A stretch of 64,000 nt of DNA from Emcibacteraceae bacterium (GTDB taxonomy: Bacteria; Pseudomonadota; Alphaproteobacteria; Sphingomonadales; Emcibacteraceae): the NCBI GenBank assembly GCA_041396985.1, contig JAWKXO010000001.1:248001-312000 (forward strand), in the 5' to 3' direction. Both the position numbers and the translations under genes were made by a program. This document shows positions 55,591 to 63,697 of this stretch, piece after piece (positions within the stretch are counted from its first letter, which is position 1; the number at the start of each line of letters is the position of its first letter). The notes under the pieces were generated by a model that saw only the letters and a program-made list of their open reading frames with translations, was not told where the DNA came from and did no database searches.

Positions 55591-57153
55591 TCACCACCAG
55601 ATTATATAAAGGCTGGTGATGATGGCAGTGATACAAATACTGCCAATCCTGAATGACTGATCAACCTGATATTCCGCATTTTCAGTGATGATGGTGTTAT
55701 CCATATCATGCTGCGGCATAACATAGGATAGCAGTATGGCCAAGGCTCCGCAAAGCAGGAAAACGACCCCGACCCGATCAAGGAAGGGAAGCTCCGGCCA
55801 ATACTGCCTTAAAAGTATGGAAAACACGAAAGACCCTATCCCCGCGACCAGTGCACTATTGGCGGTCGCCCGTTTCCAGAAGAGACCAAGCAGGAAGATC
55901 ACAACAATACCGGGGGTAAAAAATCCGGTGAATTCCTGAATAAACTGAAATGCCTGCCCAAAATTGCCAAGCAGCGGTTTGGCAATAATAATGGCAATCA
56001 CCATAGCGGTGGCCGCTGTAATCCGTCCGATGGTTACAAGCTTATGTTCACTGACATTTTTATGCATGGTTTTATAAATATCCATGGTAAAAATGGTTGA
56101 AATGGAATTCATCATTGACCCAAGGGAGGAAAGAATAGCGGCAATCAATGCGGCAAAAACCAGCCCCTTAATGCCGGTGGGCAACAGTTTCATCATTTCA
56201 GGATAGGCCTGATCAGGGGCTTTCAGATCATTAACCAGCAGTGCGGCAGCAATACCCGGCAGAACGACTATAACCGGCATCAATATTTTTAGGAAACAGG
56301 CAAAAACAATTCCCTTACGCGCCTCATGGATTGATTTTGCCGCCAATGCCCGCTGGATCACATACTGGTTAAAGCCCCAATAGGACAGGTTCATCATCCA
56401 CATACCGCCAATCAGCACTGAAATTCCCGGAAGATCTTTATAATAGGGATTGTCAGACGAGAGGATCATGTCAAATTTTTCCGGCAGCCTTTCTGTCAGT
56501 TCGATAAAGCCGCCCCAGATACCCTGATCCCCGCCAATTTGACCAAGCGCTACGGAAGAAACCATCAGCCCACCAAAAACCAGCAATGTCACCTGAATAA
56601 TATCGGTCAGGGCAACAGCCTTAAGCCCGCCATAAAGCGAATAGGCAATGGCAAGCCCCCCTAAAATAAAAAGGCCGGTTGTTATTTCAATGCCGGTGAT
56701 GGTGTTGATTGCCAGCGCACCAAGCCACAAAATGGATGTCAGATTGACAAAAATATAAAGCCCGAGCCAGAAGATCGCCATGACAAAACGGACCCGCCCG
56801 TCATAGCGTTTTTCAAGGAACTGGGGCATCGAATAGATCTGGTTCTGTAAAAAAATGGGGAGAAAATATTTCCCGACAATCAGCAGCGTAATCGCCCCTG
56901 TCCATTCATATGACGCAATGCCAAGGCCGATGACATAACCGGAGCCGGACATACCGACAATCTGTTCTGCCGATATATTGGCCGCGATCAGTGACGCGCC
57001 GATTGCCCACCAGGGCAGTGCCTTACCGGCAAGAAAATAATCCTTGGTATTTTTGTCATGCCCGGCTTTTTCGCGGCTGACATACTGCGCAATGATGATA
57101 ATCATTACGGCGTAGGAAATAACGATGGTAATATCAATATTTTCCAACAACAT
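55591..57153 (-). CDS. Sodium/sugar symporter, SSS family (SglT-like)
   Basis: 520 residues, about 14 hydrophobic segments, inner membrane. Landmarks: KDYFLAGKALPWWAIGASLIAANISAEQ near the N-terminus (landmark FLAGK...NISAEQ), YSLYGGLKAVALTDIIQ and SLGSMMNSISTIFTMDIY. These match sodium:glucose/galactose symporters such as vSGLT. Starts ATG 57153, divergent from galT across 139 bases. Substrate probably galactose or glucose, inferred from galT, galK and galM alongside. Confidence 0.88.
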   Translation of the reverse strand: MLLENIDITIVISYAVMIIIIAQYVSREKAGHDKNTKDYFLAGKALPWWAIGASLIAANISAEQIVGMSGSGYVIGLGIASYEWTGAITLLIVGKYFLPIFLQNQIYSMPQFLEKRYDGRVRFVMAIFWLGLYIFVNLTSILWLGALAINTITGIEITTGLFILGGLAIAYSLYGGLKAVALTDIIQVTLLVFGGLMVSSVALGQIGGDQGIWGGFIELTERLPEKFDMILSSDNPYYKDLPGISVLIGGMWMMNLSYWGFNQYVIQRALAAKSIHEARKGIVFACFLKILMPVIVVLPGIAAALLVNDLKAPDQAYPEMMKLLPTGIKGLVFAALIAAILSSLGSMMNSISTIFTMDIYKTMHKNVSEHKLVTIGRITAATAMVIAIIIAKPLLGNFGQAFQFIQEFTGFFTPGIVVIFLLGLFWKRATANSALVAGIGSFVFSILLRQYWPELPFLDRVGVVFLLCGALAILLSYVMPQHDMDNTIITENAEYQVDQSFRIGSICITAIITSLYIIWW

Positions 57154-57231
57154 AAGACTTCCCCTATTTCCAGTCCCTCTTCCCCGGAATTTTATTTTTC
57201 CTGATCCTGACTATTTCATATGTTGCTGCCT

Positions 57232-57259
57232 TTGACAATATTCCATATCATGATTAAAT
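57232..57259 (+). promoter_or_regulatory. Candidate promoter for galTK
   Basis: TTGACA (57232-57237, consensus), 16-base spacer, TTAAAT (57254-57259), about 34 bases before the galT ATG, within the divergent region shared with the symporter gene. No operator palindrome like the one near rbsK is visible here. Confidence 0.5.
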
Positions 57260-57292
57260 TTCTGAAAACCAAAATGAAAGCCCAGCCCGCCG

Positions 57293-58336
57293 ATGAGTCA
57301 TAAGATCCTGCAAAGCAACCCACACAGGCGCTTTAACCCGCTTAGCAACAAGTGGGTCTTGGTATCACCCCAGCGTACTAACAGACCGTGGAAAGGCAAA
57401 GTAGAAAAAGAAAAGCTTCATCAGGAACCGTCCTATGATCATGACTGCTATCTTTGTCCCGGCAACAAACGGGCATCGGGACTGATCAATGAAAAGTATC
57501 AGGACGTCTTTGTCTTTAATAATGATTTTGCTGCAATTGAAGAAAATGGGACGACAATAAATGTGCAGGACGGTTTATTTCAGGCAGAAGCCGTCAGCGG
57601 CAATTGCAAGGTCATCTGCTATTCCCCGGATCACAGCAAAACCATGCCGGAACTCGACATTGACAGTATCCGCAAAGTGATTGATGCCTGGTGCGCCATA
57701 TACGATGACCTTGAGCAAAAATACCCCTGGGTGCAGATATTTGAAAATAAAGGGGAAATAAATGGCTGTTCAAACCCCCACCCACACGGGCAGGTATGGG
57801 CTGGCAGCTTTATCCCCGATGAAGCGGCACGGGAAGACCGTGAACAGAAAGCCTATTTTGAAACGCATAAAAGCCCGCTGCTGCTTGATTATGTGAAACA
57901 GGAAATTAAGCTATCAGAGCGCATTGTCTGCATGAATGATGACTGGGTGGCCCTCGTACCCTACTGGGCATCCTGGCCTTTTGAAACACTTTTACTGCCT
58001 CGTACCGCTATTTCCCATATGACAGATTTAGAAGACGAAAAGAAAAAATCACTGGCCCGGATACTGAAGGAACTGACAACGCGCTATGACAATCTTTTCA
58101 ATTGTGCCTTTCCCTATAGCATGGGATGGCATTGCCGCCCGGCTAACGGGCAACGATCAGAGCACTGGATCATGCACGCTCATTTTTATCCGCCGCTGTT
58201 ACGTTCGGCAACCATCCAGAAATTTATGGTCGGCTATGAGCTTATGGCGGAAGCGCAGCGGGACATCTCGCCTGAGCAGGCTGCAAAAATGCTGCAGGAT
58301 GCTTCCGATATTCATTATAAATTGAGGGGCGAATGA
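57293..58336 (+). CDS. galT: Galactose-1-phosphate uridylyltransferase
   Basis: Leloir pathway: Gal-1-P plus UDP-glucose to UDP-galactose plus Glc-1-P. 347 residues. Zinc cysteines in CYLCPGNKR (about 53-56), active-site NPHPHGQVW (His-Pro-His, about 163) and a second histidine region MHAHFYPPL. The Shine-Dalgarno is poor. galT overlaps galK by 4 bases (ATGA). UDP-galactose epimerase (galE) is not in the window. Confidence 0.97.
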   Translation: MSHKILQSNPHRRFNPLSNKWVLVSPQRTNRPWKGKVEKEKLHQEPSYDHDCYLCPGNKRASGLINEKYQDVFVFNNDFAAIEENGTTINVQDGLFQAEAVSGNCKVICYSPDHSKTMPELDIDSIRKVIDAWCAIYDDLEQKYPWVQIFENKGEINGCSNPHPHGQVWAGSFIPDEAAREDREQKAYFETHKSPLLLDYVKQEIKLSERIVCMNDDWVALVPYWASWPFETLLLPRTAISHMTDLEDEKKKSLARILKELTTRYDNLFNCAFPYSMGWHCRPANGQRSEHWIMHAHFYPPLLRSATIQKFMVGYELMAEAQRDISPEQAAKMLQDASDIHYKLRGE

Positions 58337-59493
58337 GCAAAGATCATTTAATAGAAAAAGTGCTCACCGCCCACCAAAAAAATCATGGTCGGGGAAAAAC
58401 AGTCATTATTCTGGCACCGGGACGGGTCAATCTGATCGGGGAACATACCGATTATAATAATGGTTTTGTGCTGCCGGCATCGATCAATTTTTTCACCTGT
58501 GTTGCCGGGTCACTGAATGATAAAAATCAGGTGTCTGTTACCGCGCTAGATTTTAACAGTGAAACTGATCATTTCGATCTTGATCATGACATTATCCCAA
58601 CCGTTGAGTCTTGGAAAAATTATATCCGCGGCGCTTTTCAAATGATGAAAAGTAAAGGATATCCATTAAAAGGATGTGATCTGACCATCAGCGGCACTAT
58701 TCCCAAAGGGGCCGGGCTGAGTTCCTCCGCCTCTCTGGAAGTGGCGGTGCTAACGACCTTATGCGACCTAAATAATATCCAACTTTCAAAGGTGGAAATA
58801 TCACAGATAGGCCAGCAGATCGAATGTGATTTTGTCGGCCTTTCCTGCGGCATTATGGATCAGCTCAGCACGGCTTGCGGCGCTGAAAACTGCGCCCTTC
58901 TGATTGACTGTCTGGACCATCAGATTACCCACGTTCCAATCCCGCCATCATTATCCCTGATGATTATTAATTCCAATGTAAAAAGGGAACTTTCATCAAG
59001 CGGCTATAATGACCGGCGAAAGTCATGCGAGCAGGTGGCTGAACGGCTTGGTGTAAACTCACTGCGCGACATTCCCATAAAAACTTTTTTGGAGCAGAAA
59101 AAAGACTTACCCGCCAATGACGCTAAACGGGCAGAACATGTCTTTATGGAAAATGAGCGGGTTTTGAAAATGGCCGATGCACTTAAAGAAAGTGACATTC
59201 CGCTTATCTCCAGGCTTATGGCAGAAAGTCATCAGTCCATGAAAGACCTTTATGAAATTACGACGCCGGAAATTGATTATCTGGTGGACATAATCAGCAA
59301 TGAAATAGGTGATAATGGCGGGGTAAGAATGACAGGCGGCGGCTTCGGCGGTTGTGTGATTGCCCTGATCCCCAAAAATTTAACGGATAAGGTGAAAGAA
59401 ACTGTTGAACAGCATTATGAAGCCAGAACCGGACTTAAAGAAGATATTTATATATGTGAACCAGCCTGCGCCGAAAAAATATTATATAATTAA
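58333..59493 (+). CDS. galK: Galactokinase
   Basis: Phosphorylates alpha-D-galactose. 386 residues of the GHMP family: APGRVNLIGEHTDYNNG (galactokinase signature, about 30), PKGAGLSSSASLEVA (ATP loop, about 130), and GGGFGGCVIAL near the C-terminus. Catalytic Asp in CGIMDQLSTACG. Ends 10 bases from the convergent lacI-type gene. Confidence 0.97.
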   Translation: MSKDHLIEKVLTAHQKNHGRGKTVIILAPGRVNLIGEHTDYNNGFVLPASINFFTCVAGSLNDKNQVSVTALDFNSETDHFDLDHDIIPTVESWKNYIRGAFQMMKSKGYPLKGCDLTISGTIPKGAGLSSSASLEVAVLTTLCDLNNIQLSKVEISQIGQQIECDFVGLSCGIMDQLSTACGAENCALLIDCLDHQITHVPIPPSLSLMIINSNVKRELSSSGYNDRRKSCEQVAERLGVNSLRDIPIKTFLEQKKDLPANDAKRAEHVFMENERVLKMADALKESDIPLISRLMAESHQSMKDLYEITTPEIDYLVDIISNEIGDNGGVRMTGGGFGGCVIALIPKNLTDKVKETVEQHYEARTGLKEDIYICEPACAEKILYN

Positions 59494-59503
59494 TTGTTAT
59501 TTT

Positions 59504-60514
59504 TCAATTTATTATTGAAGAAAGTGAATTTCTTACTTTAAGATCAACATTAAGAATAATTTCCATCCGCTCTGCTTCCGGTTCATTCATTCTTCGCTTA
59601 AGAAGATTTACGGCCTCCTGCCCCAGTTTTGTCAGTGGCTGTTTTATAGTCGTAAGAGCGGGACTTACCAATATACTCCAAGGCGTATCATCAAACCCGG
59701 TGACAGAAACCTGTTCCGGCACTGAAATCCCGATGTCATTTAAGGCCCTGATAGCGCCGATCGCGATCAGATCATTACCCGCAACGATGACGGAAACTTT
59801 ATTCTTTTTAATCAGAGAAATTGTTTCAGGGGTAAGATCCACAGCATAGGACACGGCCGTTTCCCAAATAATTTCCACCCTGCCGGAAAGTTCAGTCATG
59901 AACCCTTCTCTTCTCATTCTGGCACTGGCAATATCCTGTGGCCCCGAAATTAGACCTATTTTAGTGTGACCGGCTTTAAGAATTTTCCGGGCCAGCATCT
60001 TGCCGCCCATGACATAATCAGAATGGACGTTATCATAATTTTTCATGGGACGATCAACCACCACACAGGGGATTATATCGGCAAATTTTTTAAAACTGTC
60101 CTGCTCAGAAGCGGGACACCAGATTGCTCCTTCGACACCATATTGACTGAGCATCTGTATGCCTTCTTTTTCGTTTTCAATAGACCCCTGAGTATCAATA
60201 AGCAGAACGGCATAACCGGCTTCCCTAGCCGCATTTTCAATCGCCTGCGCCAGTTCGGGAAAAAAAGGGTTTCTTAAGTCAGGTAAAATAAGGCCAATTG
60301 TCTTTGTCCGCCCCGTGCGCATGGCCTGTGCCGACCGGTTGGGCTTATAGTTTAAAGCCCTGACGGCATTGAGCACATTTTCCTTTACTTTGGTGCCAAC
60401 AGACCCGCTGTCATTAAGCACATAGGAAACGGTCGCCGTTGAAACACCTGCATGTTTCGCCACATCTTTCAATGTTGCCTTTTTTGAAGTTGGCGGGCTT
60501 TTCTGACGGCTCAA
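59504..60514 (-). CDS. LacI family transcriptional regulator
   Basis: 336 residues. N-terminal helix-turn-helix with hinge: TLKDVAKHAGVSTATVSYVL (14-33), then NYKPNRSAQAMRTGRTKTIG. The effector domain is a periplasmic-binding-protein fold like RbsR/PurR (LILPDLRNPFF; VTGFDDTPWS). It follows the nucleoside hydrolase gene by 17 bases, so is co-transcribed with it. A palindrome of LacI operator type lies upstream of that gene. The likely effector is ribose or a nucleoside; control of the adjacent gal genes is possible but no operator is visible there. Confidence 0.93.
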   Translation of the reverse strand: MSRQKSPPTSKKATLKDVAKHAGVSTATVSYVLNDSGSVGTKVKENVLNAVRALNYKPNRSAQAMRTGRTKTIGLILPDLRNPFFPELAQAIENAAREAGYAVLLIDTQGSIENEKEGIQMLSQYGVEGAIWCPASEQDSFKKFADIIPCVVVDRPMKNYDNVHSDYVMGGKMLARKILKAGHTKIGLISGPQDIASARMRREGFMTELSGRVEIIWETAVSYAVDLTPETISLIKKNKVSVIVAGNDLIAIGAIRALNDIGISVPEQVSVTGFDDTPWSILVSPALTTIKQPLTKLGQEAVNLLKRRMNEPEAERMEIILNVDLKVRNSLSSIIN

Positions 60515-60531
60515 GGCTTTATCCTACTCTT

Positions 60532-61650
60532 TTATCGCTGATCATTATAAAACATAAGGTCTTCAAACAAGTTCCAGAATTTTTCAGCATCCATTTTAAG
60601 CAAAACCTTTGCTTTCTGGGCTCCAATTGGTAACGGCCTGCTATTATAGGGGGCTACCGGATAGGAATATGACCGTCCGTAATCCGGGCCAAAGGCATAA
60701 TCAATGCCGACAAGCAGGTCTTTTTCTTCTTCTACAATTGACGGGTCACAAATATAGGCGGCAACAAGCGCATCCCAGACAGGTGTATTATAATTCTCAT
60801 CCTTTTTAAAATCGTCACCGAATTTGGGGATCATAAAAGTTTTAGTATTTATATGATCAGGATGGTTTTTGATCATCCTTTCATAGTGGTTTTTATCAAG
60901 AAGGAGCCGATCCGTAGCATCCAATGGCACAATGATATGATCAATTTTTTCATTTAGCACAATGGCGGCGGCTTCGGCATCAAACCACCAGTTAAATTCA
61001 GCCGATCCGGTCACATTGCCGGGCACAAAAAAGGCCCCGCCCATATAGATGATTTTTTTGATTTTTGCCGATATATCCGGTGCCTTACGGATAGCAAGCG
61101 CCAGGTTGGTTAGTGGACCTAATGCAGCAATTGTTATTTCACCCGGGTTAGCCCGCACGGTATTGATAATAAAATCAACGGCATGGGCATTCCCGATTTT
61201 ATTATATTCCGGGCCACCGTCCGGTGGATTTTTAATTTTATTCTCAACCGTCCAGGCCCCGGTATAATATAATCCATACAGTAGCTTTTCCTGCTCAAAT
61301 CGCATTTGATCATGAAGTAACGGTCTGTCCGCCCCTTTATAAACAGGAAGTTCGTCAGCCATTCCAAGTCTTTCAACAGCTTTTAAGGTATCGTTTTCTA
61401 TCTGATTTATCCACTGATTGCCGGCCACCAGCGTGACGCCCATTAACTGTAATTTTTTCTGCTTATGCAGATTAGTAAGCATGATCAGTGCTTCATGATC
61501 ATCGGTAAAATGATGAAGATCAACGTCTACAATGATTTTTTCTTTTGCTACGGATGGCCGTGCCAAAAAACCAAAACCAATGCAGATGACCAATGCACTT
61601 AGAAAAAGAGTTAAATTTTTACGTCGATTTTTAAATAAAAATTGCACCAT
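60532..61650 (-). CDS. Exported nucleoside hydrolase (IUNH family)
   Basis: Hydrolyses the N-glycosidic bond of ribonucleosides to ribose plus base. 372 residues from ATG 61650 (GGGAG upstream). An N-terminal basic segment and hydrophobic stretch (LTLFLSALVICIGFGF) ending PSVAKEK is a signal peptide, unlike the cytoplasmic enzymes of E. coli. Calcium-site motif is present as VDVDLHHFTDDHEAL (canonical DxDxxxDD with an altered spacer); the mid-region ALGPLTNLALAI and the catalytic His/Asp region VWDALVAAYI are typical. Divergent from ribokinase, upstream of its likely regulator. Confidence 0.88.
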   Translation of the reverse strand: MVQFLFKNRRKNLTLFLSALVICIGFGFLARPSVAKEKIIVDVDLHHFTDDHEALIMLTNLHKQKKLQLMGVTLVAGNQWINQIENDTLKAVERLGMADELPVYKGADRPLLHDQMRFEQEKLLYGLYYTGAWTVENKIKNPPDGGPEYNKIGNAHAVDFIINTVRANPGEITIAALGPLTNLALAIRKAPDISAKIKKIIYMGGAFFVPGNVTGSAEFNWWFDAEAAAIVLNEKIDHIIVPLDATDRLLLDKNHYERMIKNHPDHINTKTFMIPKFGDDFKKDENYNTPVWDALVAAYICDPSIVEEEKDLLVGIDYAFGPDYGRSYSYPVAPYNSRPLPIGAQKAKVLLKMDAEKFWNLFEDLMFYNDQR

Positions 61651-61702
61651 CCGTTCTCTCCCTTTTTTAAGTCCATTACCCAAGACTGCCATACGATTCA
61701 AT

Positions 61703-61730
61703 TTGACTTAAACGTTTAAGTAATATACAT
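61703..61730 (+). promoter_or_regulatory. Candidate promoter for rbsK-rbsB-rbsA
   Basis: TTGACT (61703-61708) and, after 15-16 bases, TATACAT (61724-61730). The spacer is the LacI-type palindrome, so a bound repressor would block RNA polymerase. The start codon is about 36 bases downstream. Confidence 0.5.
61706..61721. promoter_or_regulatory. LacI-family operator palindrome
   Basis: ACTTAAACGTTTAAGT is a perfect 16-bp palindrome with the central CG step usual for LacI/RbsR/PurR-type operators (core AAACGTTT). It lies between divergent nucleoside hydrolase and ribokinase genes and overlaps the promoter of the latter. The LacI regulator encoded at 59504-60514 is the obvious ligand; that pairing is inference. 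Confidence 0.8.
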
Positions 61731-61765
61731 CATATGAATGAAGAGGGTTAAAAGCAAGCATAATA

Positions 61766-62731
61766 ATGACAAATTTCAAGACCAGTGATACGCAAAAAAA
61801 GATTGTCGTGGTTGGAAGTATTAATTGCGACCAGATCGCTTATCTTGAACAGTTTCCAAAGCCCAATCAGACAATCAACGCCAAACATGCTGCACTCTCC
61901 GTTGGTGGGAAAGGTCTTAATCAAGCCGTATCCGCCGCCCATGCCGGTGCAGATGTTTCAATGATCGGCTCAATTGGCGACGACTTATTCGGTAAAATGG
62001 CGTTAAAGCAGTTAAAAGCCTCGGGCATTGATATATCAGCAATAAAAACCACACCTGAACAGGGTACCGGGACCGCTACTATTTTTGTTACCGAGAATAG
62101 TGAAAATATGATTGCGGTTGCCGCGGGAGCCAATGCAAGCCTTTCACCGGAAGATATTATAGTCCACAAGGCAATTATAGAAAATTCTGACGCATTAATA
62201 GTCCAGCTTGAAACGCCGCTTGAAACGGTTAGGGAAGCCCTTAAGATCGCTGTCAATGCAGGAGTGATGACAATTTTGAACCCCGCCCCTGCCGTAAAAG
62301 TGATTGGTGATCTATTGAAATTATCCACCGTCCTGACCCCCAATGAAACGGAAGTGGAAGAGCTTGTCGGCATATATCCCAAAGATGATAAGACATGTGC
62401 CGATGCCGTGAAAAATTTAAGAAAACTGGGTGCCAGCAATATTATTATTACGTTGGGTGACAAAGGCGTTTATTGTGCCTGTAGCGGGGAAGAAATTTTA
62501 GTCCCGGCACCACAAGTTAAGGCGATTGATCCGACCGGAGCCGGTGACGTTTTCAATGGTGTGCTTGCCGTGGCACTTTCCACCGGGTTCGGTTATAGTG
62601 AAAGTGCACGCATTGCATCAGCCGCTGCAACACTGTCTGTCACCAGAAAAGGCGCTGCAAACGCGGCCCCAGGCTGGACGGAAGTTGAATCATTCCTTAA
62701 GGAAAATAATCAAGAGGCAAATAAATGTTAA
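61766..62731 (+). CDS. rbsK: Ribokinase
   Basis: PfkB-family kinase, ribose to ribose-5-phosphate. 321 residues. GSINCDQIAYLEQFPKPNQT and GGKGLNQAVSAAHAGADV near the N-terminus; C-terminal DPTGAGDVFNGVLAVAL with the catalytic Asp; NETEVEEL and ITLGDKGVY are typical of ribokinase. Overlaps rbsB by 7 bases. Deoxyribokinase cannot be excluded, but ribose fits the neighbours. Confidence 0.93.
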   Translation: MTNFKTSDTQKKIVVVGSINCDQIAYLEQFPKPNQTINAKHAALSVGGKGLNQAVSAAHAGADVSMIGSIGDDLFGKMALKQLKASGIDISAIKTTPEQGTGTATIFVTENSENMIAVAAGANASLSPEDIIVHKAIIENSDALIVQLETPLETVREALKIAVNAGVMTILNPAPAVKVIGDLLKLSTVLTPNETEVEELVGIYPKDDKTCADAVKNLRKLGASNIIITLGDKGVYCACSGEEILVPAPQVKAIDPTGAGDVFNGVLAVALSTGFGYSESARIASAAATLSVTRKGAANAAPGWTEVESFLKENNQEANKC

Positions 62732-63690
62732 AAATCAAAATCGTCTTTTCCATCATTTTATTCAGCCTCTCATTATCCTCATGCGGTGACAGTAATACTG
62801 AAAAAGCAGGGCAGAGCAATAACGGCCGTCCGAAGATAGCTTTAATAATGAAATCGCTAGCCAACGAATTTTTTGTCACTATGGCCGATGGGGCAACGGC
62901 CCATCAAAGAGCCAATAGTGACAAATATGACCTAGTTGTAAATGGCATAAAGAATGAAACCGATCTGGCCCAGCAGGTCAACCTGATTGATCAGATGATC
63001 TCAGCCGGTGTAGACGCCATTGTCATTGCCCCGGCAGATTCAAAAGCCATTATTCCGGCCCTCGCCCGGGTCAGCAATGCCGGGATCAAGATCATAAATA
63101 TTGATAACCGTCTTGATCAAGATATATTGAAACAATATGAACTTTCCATTCCCTTTGTCGGACCGGATAATTTTATTGGCGCCGAAAAAGTAGGCGCTTA
63201 TCTGGCGAATAATTTGAAAACCGGTGATCAGGTGGCTATTCTTGAAGGCGTAACCACCGCTTATAATTCGCAGCAACGTACTGCCGGATTTATAAAAGCC
63301 CTGGAAGAAGGTGGAATTCAGCTGGTGGTTGAACAAAGTGCTGACTGGGACCAGACCAAAGCGGTCAGTGTTGCTTCAGCAATTCTTATCCAATATCCTA
63401 AGCTTGCCGCCATTCTCTGCGCCAATGACAGTATGGCCCTAGGCGCAATCGCCGCCATTAATCAGGCCGGTAAAGCGGGTCAGGTCAAGGTGGTTGGATT
63501 TGATAATATCCCGGCCGTCAGACAATTGCTAGAAAACGGCGCTCTGGTGGCAACAGCCGATCAGCATGCCGACCTTCTGGCGGTTTATGGGATTGAATAT
63601 GCCCTGGAACTGATTGGCGGCGCCAATGATCTTAACGACAGGGCGACACCCGTTGATCTGATAACCCCTGACAGCCTTAATGTAAAATAG
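62725..63690 (+). CDS. rbsB: Ribose-type sugar-binding lipoprotein of an ABC importer
   Basis: Periplasmic-binding-protein fold like RbsB. 321 residues. The signal ends in a lipobox (LSLSSC, Cys20), so it should be lipid-anchored, uncommon for a Gram-negative sugar-binding protein. Family features: IALIMKSLANEFFVTMADGA, IVIAPADSKAI, CANDSMALGA, VVGFDNIPAV. Start overlaps the end of rbsK. Ligand probably ribose, from context. Confidence 0.9.
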   Translation: MLKIKIVFSIILFSLSLSSCGDSNTEKAGQSNNGRPKIALIMKSLANEFFVTMADGATAHQRANSDKYDLVVNGIKNETDLAQQVNLIDQMISAGVDAIVIAPADSKAIIPALARVSNAGIKIINIDNRLDQDILKQYELSIPFVGPDNFIGAEKVGAYLANNLKTGDQVAILEGVTTAYNSQQRTAGFIKALEEGGIQLVVEQSADWDQTKAVSVASAILIQYPKLAAILCANDSMALGAIAAINQAGKAGQVKVVGFDNIPAVRQLLENGALVATADQHADLLAVYGIEYALELIGGANDLNDRATPVDLITPDSLNVK

Positions 63691-63697
63691 GTTTTTC

